Shown here: in pieces, positions 1 to 8,225 of the stretch
How positions within the stretch are numbered: the first letter of the stretch is position 1
Layout: each line of letters starts with the position of its first letter
Source of the DNA: Endozoicomonas gorgoniicola
GTDB taxonomy: Bacteria > Pseudomonadota > Gammaproteobacteria > Pseudomonadales > Endozoicomonadaceae
Direction of reading: 5' to 3'
Assembly: GCF_025562715.2 (NCBI RefSeq)
Contig: NZ_JAPFCC010000001.1
Coordinates: 2,126,501-2,190,500 of the forward strand
Length of the DNA stretch: 64,000 nucleotides
Notes under the pieces: model-generated
Database searches by the model: none
The model's input: only the letters and a program-made list of their open reading frames with translations
Told to the model about the DNA's origin: nothing
Position numbers and translations under genes: made by a program

Positions 1-840
1 GTTGCCCACCGCTGGATAGCGTTTTATCGAGAACAGATCATGCCTGACAACCCCTGCACCGACGTGGAAGGCCTGATCTCACTGTTTGAACACGACCGGG
101 CGCACTACGGAAAAATGATCGCCACTCTCTTACCCGCACTAGGCATGTTAACCGGCGGTCCTCTTGCACGACTGTTATCGCCCGACCCAACAGATATAGA
201 CGACCTGCGCCCCTGTACCCATACGGCCAACCTGATCGAACAAAATAAGGTAATGTATTTCGGGCTGGATTCGTTAAGCGACCCGATGGTGGGTAAAGCC
301 ATTGGACAGCTGTTACTGGCAGACCTTGCCGCCGTAGCCGGTGATCGTTACAACTACTCATCAACAAACGACCAGCCCATTAACTTATTCGTAGATGAAG
401 CTGCTGAAGTGCTCTGCCCTCAACTGTTATCCCTGCTCAACAAAGGTAGAGGTGCAAAATTCCGCTTATACGTCGCCACTCAGACACTGGCGGACTTCGA
501 GGCGCAGCTGGGCTCAGAAGCAGCAGCGGAACAATTTATCGATAACTGTAACCACCTGATCTGCCTGCGTACCCAGAATCCCGAAACCCAGAAATTTATT
601 ACCGATAAATTACCTCCGGTTCGTTACCGCTACTTTATCCGCAACCAAGGCATCAGCACCGATGCCAACCGCCCCATGGAATTTACCGGCAACCTGAGTG
701 AACAGCAGCTGGAAGAAACCGGTGATCTGTTCCCACCGCAACTGTTAGGCGAACTGCCCAATCTTGAATATGTGGCACGACTGGGTGGTGGCCGTTTGCT
801 GAAAGGCAGAATTCCGATTATCTGCTCTCCAGAATCCTGA
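1..840 (+). CDS. traD: Conjugative coupling protein TraD (C-terminal part, 5' end outside window)
   Basis: The reading frame is open from the first base, so the first ATG at 40 is internal and the gene is cut by the window edge. The visible part is the C-terminal ATPase region of a type IV coupling protein: a Walker B-like stretch LFVDEAAEVL is followed by KGRGAKFRLYVATQTLADF and a segment on residues returned by RTQNPETQKF, as in the SXT/TOL and PFGI-1 class TraD proteins. These hexameric inner-membrane ATPases bring relaxase-bound DNA to the mating channel. The next genes (DUF4400, TraF-like) are the usual neighbours in this ICE class. Family assignment is from sequence pattern only. Confidence 0.85.
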   Translation, partial: VAHRWIAFYREQIMPDNPCTDVEGLISLFEHDRAHYGKMIATLLPALGMLTGGPLARLLSPDPTDIDDLRPCTHTANLIEQNKVMYFGLDSLSDPMVGKAIGQLLLADLAAVAGDRYNYSSTNDQPINLFVDEAAEVLCPQLLSLLNKGRGAKFRLYVATQTLADFEAQLGSEAAAEQFIDNCNHLICLRTQNPETQKFITDKLPPVRYRYFIRNQGISTDANRPMEFTGNLSEQQLEETGDLFPPQLLGELPNLEYVARLGGGRLLKGRIPIICSPES

Positions 841-862
841 ACCTCTGATATCAAAACAATCC

Positions 863-1483
863 ATGACAAATTCTCAAAAACAGACCAGCCCCATCGTTGT
901 CTGGTGCTATGGGCTGGGTCTCATTCTGCTCTGGCTGGCTATTCCCGGACAAAACATGAATCAATACCTTCAGAAAGAGCAACAGCAATACGCCAGAAGT
1001 CTGGGGGAAGATAACGGTACCTGGATTATCAATACCGGACAGCTTTTCTACTCCAAAATAGTGTTTGAAACGGGTGTTCAGAGCTTTCTGCTGAAACACA
1101 CCACACCGGATCGCAAGATGGGCGAAGGGCTCGCCACAGCCATTGAGTTTTTTCAGGCCGTTGTCCGAAACTTCCTGACGCTTCTGCAACAACTGTTTTA
1201 TCGTATTGCCCTGTTAATCGCCTGCTTTCCTTATTGGGGCATCGTTCTGCTGGCGGCGATATTGGATGGATGGCTGATCCGGAAAATACGCTACCATGAT
1301 TTCCACTACACCAGCCCACTGCGAAACCTCTGGAGTCGCAGACTATGCCGATGGATTCCGGGGCTGTTCTTATATCTGGTGATGATTCCCTGGCCTTTCC
1401 CGGTCTGGCTCTTTCCTGTTATGGCGTGGTTGACCACGCTTTCACTGGGTTGGTGGACAGCCAACTGGCAGAAACGTGTCTGA
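863..1483 (+). CDS. ICE membrane protein, DUF4400 (PFL_4697 family)
   Basis: A 206-residue protein with an N-terminal hydrophobic segment (about residues 11-27) and two or three more near the C-terminus (about 110-135 and 165-198), separated by a polar region. This layout and motifs such as KMGEGLATAIEFFQA fit the DUF4400 family encoded directly after traD in PFGI-1/SXT-type integrative conjugative elements. The function is not known; linkage suggests a role at the inner-membrane face of the mating apparatus. Its TGA overlaps the ATG of the next gene (TGATG), which indicates translational coupling. Confidence 0.8.
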   Translation: MTNSQKQTSPIVVWCYGLGLILLWLAIPGQNMNQYLQKEQQQYARSLGEDNGTWIINTGQLFYSKIVFETGVQSFLLKHTTPDRKMGEGLATAIEFFQAVVRNFLTLLQQLFYRIALLIACFPYWGIVLLAAILDGWLIRKIRYHDFHYTSPLRNLWSRRLCRWIPGLFLYLVMIPWPFPVWLFPVMAWLTTLSLGWWTANWQKRV

Positions 1484-2346
1484 TGTTTTTCTTGCTTCTT
1501 TTATTGCTGCTTTTTCCAGCACCTGCCAGCACCGACGAGGGATGGTTTGACCGACACTCAGAAGGCTGGTTCTGGTATGAAAAAATCCCGGAACCTGAAA
1601 CCAATAAAGATGAAGCAAAGCAATTGTCAAAAACAGCTGCTGACCAACCTCTCACCACAAGCTGGATCAGAAACAATATCGGTCACTATCTGGATACAGC
1701 CATTGATCATCCAAGCAAAAAAAACGTCAGTGCTTATCTGTATCTGGACCGATTAGTGAAAGAAAAAGCGGAACGATTTGCTCGTATAGGTAAACAAGTC
1801 ATCGAAAGCGACCCAATGCTCGATGAAAATGCTCGCCGCCCCATATCACCCGCAGCCGCAAAGATTCAGGATGACATAGCCAGTCAAGCTAAAGAGCGGG
1901 TGCTGAAAAGCATTGCCAAAATATCAGGACTGGTATTTTACTATCAGGGAAACTGTCGTTTATGCCAGCTTCAGGTTAAAACGTTGCAAGCCTTCTGTAA
2001 TCAGTATGACTTTTCATTGATCCCTGTTTCCACGGATGGGGTGCTGCTGCCGGAAATGGGCCCCAGTAAGATTGAGCCAAGCCCTCCGGAGACGTTGAAC
2101 ATTGTTCGCTACCCTGCCCTTTTTCTAATGCGCCCGCCAGACGACATCATTCCTCTCAGACAAGGCATCCTTTCACTCATGGAGCTGGCAGAGCAAGTAC
2201 TTCAGGCAGCGGAGCAACACCACTGGATTACACCAGAGCAGTTTAATAAAACCCGCATTACTTCTGATACCTGGCACCAGAAAATGCCGAATCAGATAAT
2301 TCCTCTGCTTAATAAGGCTTCTCAAGCGCCTTCTATAACCGATTGA
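1483..2346 (+). CDS. TraF-like periplasmic thioredoxin-fold pilus assembly protein
   Basis: A longer frame opens at 1345, but the ATG at 1483 overlaps the upstream stop and is followed by an ideal signal peptide (a run of Leu/Phe, then PAPAST), so 1483 is preferred (287 aa). The mature N-terminus has the HSEGWFWYEK motif typical of conjugative TraF/TrbB-type proteins. The C-terminal third is thioredoxin-like with a CRLC redox pair (GNCRLCQLQVKT) and a cis-Pro region RYPALFL. Known relatives act in disulfide handling of F-type pilus components in the periplasm. It is the last transfer gene before the excisionase and integrase. Confidence 0.8.
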   Translation: MFFLLLLLLLFPAPASTDEGWFDRHSEGWFWYEKIPEPETNKDEAKQLSKTAADQPLTTSWIRNNIGHYLDTAIDHPSKKNVSAYLYLDRLVKEKAERFARIGKQVIESDPMLDENARRPISPAAAKIQDDIASQAKERVLKSIAKISGLVFYYQGNCRLCQLQVKTLQAFCNQYDFSLIPVSTDGVLLPEMGPSKIEPSPPETLNIVRYPALFLMRPPDDIIPLRQGILSLMELAEQVLQAAEQHHWITPEQFNKTRITSDTWHQKMPNQIIPLLNKASQAPSITD

Positions 2347-2380
2347 TGTGTGTACCTTTTTTCATTGAGGAGACAGCCCT

Positions 2381-2569
2381 ATGATTCACTGGGTCAAACT
2401 TAAAAAATACTGTGAATTGTCAGGGGAAACCCGACATACGGTAAATGCCAAATTAGCCGGCCACATATGGCGAGAGGGTTATCATAGCAAGATTCTGGAG
2501 GACGGCTGTCGTTGGGTTAACTTATCAAGGGTGCAGGAATGGGCAGAGCAAAGTCAAAGAAAGCACTAA
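2381..2569 (+). CDS. xis: Excisionase-like DNA-binding protein
   Basis: A 62-residue protein with the fold signature of phage and ICE excisionases: a short winged-helix with VKLKKYCELSGET near the N-terminus and a conserved WREGYHSKILEDGCRWVNL stretch. A clear Shine-Dalgarno (GAGGAG) stands 8 bases before the ATG. The 3' end overlaps the integrase gene by 31 bases, so the two are made from one transcript. Expected role: binding next to the attachment site and steering the integrase toward excision. Confidence 0.8.
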   Translation: MIHWVKLKKYCELSGETRHTVNAKLAGHIWREGYHSKILEDGCRWVNLSRVQEWAEQSQRKH

Positions 2570-3834
2570 AAATTCCAAGAGGCGTTCAGCTGCGTGGCGA
2601 GACCATTCGTATCAATTTCAGTCGATTTGGGCAACGCTATTTCATTTCTCTGCCCGAGCTACAACCCACACAAACAGATCTTGACTGGGCGGCAGGTATT
2701 CTGGCCAAGGTGAAACGTGATATCCGCAGTGGCTCCTTCAAGTGGAACGACCACTTCCCAAAACACAAACTGGCAAAGTCAGAGCTTCGAAGCTCAGAAA
2801 ATCTGACCATTTCAGAGTTACTGACTATTTACCTGAAAGAGTACGCCAGCCACCGCAAAGCGGATATGACGCTGGATAATTATCGCTACTATGCCAATCG
2901 CTTTATCAAGCCCGAGTTTGGCCATCTCACCATTCCCGAGTTTCGGGTTGGCCATATTACCCAGTGGGTCACCCGGATGGGCAACAAGCATATCAGCAAT
3001 ACGACGCTGAAAAGCTATCTGTCGCCGCTTCGTTCTGCCTTTCGCTATGCCAAGTCCCAGAATCTGGTGGAATATAATCCATTTATTGACTTTGAATGGC
3101 CGGAAGAGTCACGCCAGACCCTGCAGAAAAAACGAGCCCGTAAAAAACAGAAAAAACTCGATGTTTTTACTCTGGAAGAGATTTCCGGATTATTAGCCGC
3201 TGGTCAACGACCTCAGGAAACCCATATCATCCAGTTCGGTTTCTGGTCCGGGCTCCGGCCAGAAGAGCTGTTTGCCCTGCACTGGGAAGACATTGATTTC
3301 AATCGGGGAATTGCCTGTATATCTAGGGCAAAAGTCTTTCGACGGGGCTACACAATGATTGAAGAAACACCCGAAGAAAGAGAAGTGTTAAAAGAAATCA
3401 AAACCGGAGAACTGGGCGAGCGAGACTTGATACTGCTCCCGTCTGCCCTCTCTGCCCTGCAACGACAACAGCCTTATACTCATACCCATAGCCCTTTTGT
3501 ATTCCATGCTGATTACAACAATAAACCCTGGCGCAATACTAACCAGTTCCGCAATCGCTTTCAGAAACTCTGTGTATTAGCAGGGGTTCGATACCGCCGT
3601 CCCTACATGATGCGACACACCTACGCCAGCATGTTGCTGAAAGAAGGAGAAAACGAAAACTTTGTAGCCCGCCAGCTGGGTCATGTGGACACGCAGATGT
3701 TGCGGAAAGTATACGGTGAATTTATTCCTGACAGTGGTACAGACAATGGTTATCAGTTGCGTGGCGACTGGCAGGCGATTGAAGAGCTTCATGCTCCGAC
3801 TTTGCCAGCTCCGAGTTCATGGAATCCCGGGTAA
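2539..3834 (+). CDS. int: Tyrosine-recombinase integrase (full length)
   Basis: 431 residues, in order: an N-terminal arm-binding domain (about 1-80, DUF3596-like), a SAM-like core-binding domain (about 90-190; TLDNYRYYANRFI) and a lambda-type catalytic domain. Catalytic positions visible are Arg in SGLRPEELFAL, Lys in SRAKVFRRG, Arg in YMMRHTYAS, His in QLGHVD and Tyr in KVYGEF. The first His of the usual HxxR box is Tyr, which is common in this integrase type. Preceded by xis and the conjugation genes, it is the likely integrase of the ICE. The 3' 966 bases recur downstream at 4991-5956. Confidence 0.92.
   Translation: MGRAKSKKALKIPRGVQLRGETIRINFSRFGQRYFISLPELQPTQTDLDWAAGILAKVKRDIRSGSFKWNDHFPKHKLAKSELRSSENLTISELLTIYLKEYASHRKADMTLDNYRYYANRFIKPEFGHLTIPEFRVGHITQWVTRMGNKHISNTTLKSYLSPLRSAFRYAKSQNLVEYNPFIDFEWPEESRQTLQKKRARKKQKKLDVFTLEEISGLLAAGQRPQETHIIQFGFWSGLRPEELFALHWEDIDFNRGIACISRAKVFRRGYTMIEETPEEREVLKEIKTGELGERDLILLPSALSALQRQQPYTHTHSPFVFHADYNNKPWRNTNQFRNRFQKLCVLAGVRYRRPYMMRHTYASMLLKEGENENFVARQLGHVDTQMLRKVYGEFIPDSGTDNGYQLRGDWQAIEELHAPTLPAPSSWNPG
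2849..3814 (+). repeat. Direct repeat A (3' part of integrase)
   Basis: Aligns without gaps to 4991-5956 with only scattered single-base differences. It begins at gccaccgcaaag and ends at gccagctccga. The two copies flank the fic gene at 3917-4951. Confidence 0.95.
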
Positions 3835-3916
3835 GCAATGACTCTGTTTCCTGTTTGTCTGCCTTCTGATATGTAATAATTTGCCATTAATGACTCAAAG
3901 GTCTCAAACCGTCTGC

Positions 3917-4951
3917 ATGGCAAAATATCAACCCCCTTATACAATTACCACGTCTATTCTTGACTCTATTGCCAATATTAGTGAGTTGCTGGGGCGGTAC
4001 AGTGCTGGTCAATATTCTTCATCAACGCCACATCTTCGCCGTGGTAACCGGATTCGAACCATTCAGGCATCCCTGGCTATTGAGCATAATACGCTGAGCG
4101 TTGAACAGGTGACGGCTATTCTGGAAGGAAAAAGAGTACTTGGACAACCAAAAGAAGTTCTTGAAGTTCAGAATGCTTTTGCTGCCTACGACTTACTTTC
4201 AGACCTTGATCCAGGCAACGTGGATGATTTGTTACAAGTTCACGCAATACTTATGAAAGGGTTGACCAGTCAGTTTGGAAGCTGGCGGGAGTCAGGTGTT
4301 GGGATATACAGAGATGAACAATTGATTCACATGCCTCCTCCCGCATCACAGGTAGCCAGACTGATGTCTGATCTTCTGGCATGGGTTTCTGACACTGATG
4401 TACACCCCCTAATCGCCAGCTGCATTTTTCATTACGAGTTCGAATTCATACACCCTTTTACTGACGGTAATGGTCGTATGGGGCGCTTTTGGCAAACCCT
4501 GATGTTATCGAAGTGGCGGGAACCGATGGCCTACCTCCCTGTAGAAACCATCATTCGCGATCAACAGGATGCCTATTATCAGGCCCTTCGGGAATCGGAT
4601 AATGCCAGTGACTCAACGCCATTTATTGCATTTGTTCTTAAAGCTATTGAACAGGCACTCAACGAAGCTCTGGAAAGTGAGTTGAAGCATCCCAGCGACC
4701 AAGTAGACAGTCAAGTAAGCGACCAAGTAAAAAGTCTTCTCAAACTCTTCCGTGCTGACCCTTCAAAACCTTTAAGGGTTGCGGATATGATGCAAAAACT
4801 GGCATTAAAACATCGTCCAACATTCCGCAAAAACTACCTTAAACCGGCTTTGGATCAGAGTTTGATAACGATGACCAACCCTGACAGCCCAAACAGTCCA
4901 AGACAAAGTTACCTGATCAGTACACAAGGTTTATCCCTGGCGAGAAAGTGA
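3917..4951 (+). CDS. Fic-domain protein (AMPylase family)
   Basis: The complete Fic core HPFTDGNGRMGR is present (catalytic His179 counted from the ATG at 3917). An upstream segment ASLAIEHNTLS places Ser52 and Glu56 as the class II inhibitory motif (S/T)xxxE(G/N), with His instead of Gly after the Glu. The C-terminal third carries a SDQV repeat and a probable winged helix. Fic enzymes transfer AMP or other nucleotide moieties to protein hydroxyls; this type usually acts on bacterial or host targets unknown in advance. The frame extends upstream to a TTG at 3881; MAKYQPPYTIT is the typical family N-terminus, so 3917 is chosen. The gene sits between two integrase repeats. Confidence 0.88.
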   Translation: MAKYQPPYTITTSILDSIANISELLGRYSAGQYSSSTPHLRRGNRIRTIQASLAIEHNTLSVEQVTAILEGKRVLGQPKEVLEVQNAFAAYDLLSDLDPGNVDDLLQVHAILMKGLTSQFGSWRESGVGIYRDEQLIHMPPPASQVARLMSDLLAWVSDTDVHPLIASCIFHYEFEFIHPFTDGNGRMGRFWQTLMLSKWREPMAYLPVETIIRDQQDAYYQALRESDNASDSTPFIAFVLKAIEQALNEALESELKHPSDQVDSQVSDQVKSLLKLFRADPSKPLRVADMMQKLALKHRPTFRKNYLKPALDQSLITMTNPDSPNSPRQSYLISTQGLSLARK

Positions 4952-4990
4952 GATAATCTGAGCCCTAACGCATTCGATGGTCATGCGGAT

Positions 4991-5967
4991 GCCACCGCAA
5001 AGCGGATATGACGCTGGATAATTATCGCTACTATGCCAATCGCTTTATCAAGCCCGAGTTTGGCCATCTCACCATTCCCGAGTTTCGGGTTGGCCATATT
5101 ACCCAGTGGGTCACCCGGATGGGCAACAAGCATATCAGCAATACGACGCTGAAAAGCTATCTGTCGCCGCTTCGTTCTGCCTTTCGCTATGCCAAGTCCC
5201 AGAACCTGGTGGAATATAATCCATTTATTGACTTTGAATGGCCGGAAGAGTCACGCCAGACCCTGCAGAAAAAACGAGCTCGTAAAAAACAGAAAAAACT
5301 CGATGTTTTTACTCTGGAAGAGATTTCCGGATTATTAGCCGCTGGTCAACGACCTCAGGAAACCCATATCATCCAGTTCGGTTTCTGGTCCGGGCTCCGG
5401 CCAGAAGAGCTGTTTGCCCTGCACTGGGAAGACATTGATTTCAACCGGGGAATTGCCTGTATATCGAGGGCAAAAGTCTTTCGACGGGGCTACACAATGA
5501 TTGAAGAAACACCCGAAGAAAGAGAAGTGTTAAAAGAAATCAAAACCGGAGAACTGGGCGAGCGAGATCTGATACTGCTCCCGTCTGCCCTCTCAGCCTT
5601 AAAACGACAACAGCCTTATACTCATACCTATAGCCCTTTTGTATTTCATGCTGATTACAACAATAAACCCTGGCGCAATACTAACCAGTTCCGCAATCGC
5701 TTTCAGAAACTCTGTTTATTAGCAGGGGTTCGATACCGCCGTCCCTATATGATGCGACATACCTACGCCAGCATGTTGCTGAAAGAAGGAGAAAACGAAA
5801 ACTTTGTAGCCCGCCAGCTGGGTCATGTGGACACGCAGATGTTGCGAAAAGTGTACGGTGAATTTATTCCTGACAGGGGTACAGACAATGGTTATCAGTT
5901 GCGTGGCGACTGGCAGGCGATTGAAGAGCTTCATGCTCCGGCTTTGCCAGCTCCGAATCCGGGATGA
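4991..5967 (+). pseudogene. 5'-truncated second copy of the integrase gene
   Basis: Matches the integrase at 2539-3834 from about residue 104 to the end at high identity, including all catalytic residues. The arm-binding domain is missing. A translatable frame starts at an internal ATG (5008), but no ribosome binding site is evident and the protein would lack the arm-binding domain and the start of the core-binding domain. The C-terminus differs slightly from copy A (PAPNPG). Confidence 0.9.
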
Positions 5968-6067
5968 GCAACTTCTCCGTTTCTTTAGATTGTCTGATGA
6001 GCCAATTAAAGAAGAACAGGTCAAGGCTCTCAACCGGCTGCTGTGGCAGGTCATCCCGCTACACAGA

Positions 6068-7672
6068 TCACGATACGTGTTTTTTTGGCAAGGAGGGGGA
6101 GGGTTTCTCTATGAGCCTTTTAACGCTTGACCAGTCCAAAGGAGTATTGTTTAACGGATTGTTACCATTTTCCAGGTAAGCCTTAACAAGGCTGTCGTAA
6201 TCCAGATGGCAATCGCTCAGTATAACCATTTTACTGGTTTTTTCTGCACGGAAAAGACAGTCATCAATATGGGATACGGGTATTGATTTCAGTTGATCAA
6301 AAGACGGCACTGTCCGCAGGCGCTGAAATTTTTGCCAGGGTGTCCATTGTTTGAGGTAGGCTTTTAGTTTAGCCCCGGAGCAATCGGTCTTCACACGCTT
6401 AACAGCCTTTTTTACATCCTCACCTGACACATGGGCGCAGCTTCTGAAGATCATATACTGAGTGGAACCGGGCAGGTCGAGTTTCTGGCGTACACCAATC
6501 TGAAAAGCCAGCTCTACTTCAACTTCATCCACCCAGCTCAGGTTTTCCATATGCTCACGAGCAATCTTTTTCACCTCATCCAGACGCATCATTTGAAGAC
6601 CTAATTCCCTTAATTCACTATCATCACCTTTTTCAACGGCCAGCTTTTCCGCAGAAGCGAGTAATTGCAACGTTTCCAGATCATCCAGAGCCAGGATTAT
6701 CCTATCATCACAGCTAGTGAGAGCATGGTTTATGTGTCGTAGAGCATCCTCCCGAATCTTGCCACCCCCTGCAAGAAGCGACATAACTGCCATCACCCGC
6801 TGGGCCAGTACAGGACGGCATGCCTGATTCTGGTAGTCCGCAGTGTTGGTCAGCCGCCCCAGGTAGCGAACAAGGTCAGTAGTCTGGTGATGCTGAAGGT
6901 TAAGTTCTGGTATTTCCAAGTCGGATGAAGCCAATTTCCGCCAGAAGTCAAAGCCTTGTTCCAGATTCGAAAACCGCTGTTCAGGCAGCCCTGCTCTTCT
7001 GGAAAAATAAAACCGCATACCGGGCGCGCGCTCGGTGCGCAGACGCGCAATCAATCCATCAGACAGCCCGGTATTCTCAAGATTGACATGGCGGGTACCC
7101 AGACGAGTTTCTCCCATCGTAGTAATCCAGTTAGGCAGGGCCCCCAGGCCGGTGCAATCGGAAAGATCAAGATCGCCCCCCAAGGAGAGCTTTCCGGACA
7201 GGGCCTCCAGGCTAGTGCAACCGGAAAGATCAAGATCGCCCCCCACGGAGAGGTTTCCGGACAGAGCCTCCAGGCCAGTGCAATCGGTAAGATAAAGATT
7301 GCCCCCCACGGAGAGGTTTTCGGGCAGGGCCGTCAGGTCGGTGTAACCGGTAAGATCAAGAGTGCCTTCGACTTGGTAAAGAACATCATTAGAAAATTTA
7401 TTTTGAAGTATCAGTGCTTTCAGTTCTTCCGAGGAAATCTTCACTGTCGGAATGGCAGAACGGTCTGGCAATGATTTGCATTCTGATAAGCAAGAAGCTG
7501 TTTGAGGCTCCGGGTTTGCTCTAGAAAATTTACGGAGTATCAGTGCTCTCATTCCTGATAAGCAAGAAGCTGTTTGAGGCTCCGGGATAGGCCTTTGACC
7601 CTCATTGTTATCAGGATTTGATGGTGTTTCTGCTATGGGAGGCGTGCCTGAAAAATCTGATGTTATGATCAT
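6068..7672 (-). CDS. LRR-NEL type E3 ubiquitin ligase effector (IpaH/SspH family)
   Basis: 534 residues. An N-terminal region (1-80) has the decapeptide PEPQTASCLS twice. Residues about 100-215 form short bacterial leucine-rich repeats of about 20 residues (LSVGGDLDLSGCTSLEALSG and variants). From about 235 the NEL domain follows, with the catalytic CxD motif in ALTSCDDRIILA (Cys321, Asp323) and downstream helices (ELGLQMMRLDEVKKIAREH) like those of IpaH and SspH1. Such proteins are delivered by type III secretion and ubiquitinate host proteins through a Cys thioester. No secretion genes are in the window. The LRR block is short, with about five units, and may have been contracted. Confidence 0.9.
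   Translation of the reverse strand: MIITSDFSGTPPIAETPSNPDNNEGQRPIPEPQTASCLSGMRALILRKFSRANPEPQTASCLSECKSLPDRSAIPTVKISSEELKALILQNKFSNDVLYQVEGTLDLTGYTDLTALPENLSVGGNLYLTDCTGLEALSGNLSVGGDLDLSGCTSLEALSGKLSLGGDLDLSDCTGLGALPNWITTMGETRLGTRHVNLENTGLSDGLIARLRTERAPGMRFYFSRRAGLPEQRFSNLEQGFDFWRKLASSDLEIPELNLQHHQTTDLVRYLGRLTNTADYQNQACRPVLAQRVMAVMSLLAGGGKIREDALRHINHALTSCDDRIILALDDLETLQLLASAEKLAVEKGDDSELRELGLQMMRLDEVKKIAREHMENLSWVDEVEVELAFQIGVRQKLDLPGSTQYMIFRSCAHVSGEDVKKAVKRVKTDCSGAKLKAYLKQWTPWQKFQRLRTVPSFDQLKSIPVSHIDDCLFRAEKTSKMVILSDCHLDYDSLVKAYLENGNNPLNNTPLDWSSVKRLIEKPSPSLPKKHVS
7481..7585. repeat. 34-bp direct repeat inside the NEL effector 5' region
   Basis: The sequence ttctgataagcaagaagctg followed by tttgaggctccggg occurs at about 7481 and again at about 7553, encoding the repeated PEPQTASCLS. 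Adjacent bases (tagaaaattta, agtatcagtgct) also recur around 7390 and 7525, giving the related ALIL-KFS protein segments. Confidence 0.85.
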
Positions 7673-7679
7673 TATTTCA

Positions 7680-8184
7680 TTACTCCATCATTTTAATACG
7701 ATTAAAGTTCTTAATAATGATTGACAGCATTTTAATGGACAGGTTCCCTCCCCCCTGGATGTCGTTTATCGCTAAATAGAATAATGAAAAGTAAGCTATT
7801 GCTAAAAAGGTGTGCAGCATCGTGGATGAACGGTTAAGCATACTCAAGCTCCAAGACCTTAAGTCCCGCTTAAGTTTGAGGCAGTGAGCCATCAGGCTGA
7901 ACTTTTGGTCGCGTTAAGGGCATTGGTTTGCACCTCGGGGCAGTGGAATGCGTTCTGGGCGAAGATGAATCGCTGTGGCTTCCCTATCGTGCATAATCTT
8001 CCGGTACATTAATCAGGCAGCACACCCTATTGAACAAGGGGTGTATTGAGAAACTTCCGGGTGGTGGGCGCAGCACTCGCTATCAGGTTGTTAGAGTGTG
8101 AAAGGACGTTATTAGTTTGATATTAAAAGCGATGCGTAACGCCATGCCTGTAAAATCAAGAACTAACGGGCAATGTCGCGATCA
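7680..8184. other. Gene-poor stretch with a DNA-binding-protein relic
   Basis: No intact gene is supported. A 70-codon minus-strand frame at 7680-7892 is not recognisable. At 8021-8101 (+) a short frame reads HTLLNKGCIEKLPGGGRST then RYQVVRV and stop, which resembles the last strand-turn-strand of a winged-helix domain like the one at the start of the next Fic protein. It lacks any start and looks like the tail of a deleted gene. Confidence 0.5.
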
Positions 8185-8220
8185 TGGCGCAATTACATAA
8201 AATGCGCCATAATTGTGCCA
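8185..8220. promoter_or_regulatory. Nested inverted repeats ahead of the HTH-Fic gene (probable operator)
   Basis: TGGCGCAATTA at 8185-8195 pairs with TAATTGTGCCA at 8210-8220 (one mismatch), and TGGCGCA at 8185-8191 also pairs perfectly with TGCGCCA at 8203-8209. The block lies 5 bases before the preferred start codon of a protein that carries an N-terminal winged helix, so autoregulation is likely. Confidence 0.6.
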
Positions 8221-8225
8221 CTCCT

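Noticed and set aside
3881..3916. Upstream TTG/ATG starts for the first fic gene
   Set aside because: No ribosome binding site and the family N-terminus begins at the ATG at 3917.
7680..7892. A 70-codon minus-strand frame after the NEL gene
   Set aside because: No family signature, low-complexity hydrophobic stretch, no clear start signal; could be a transposase scrap but I cannot support it.
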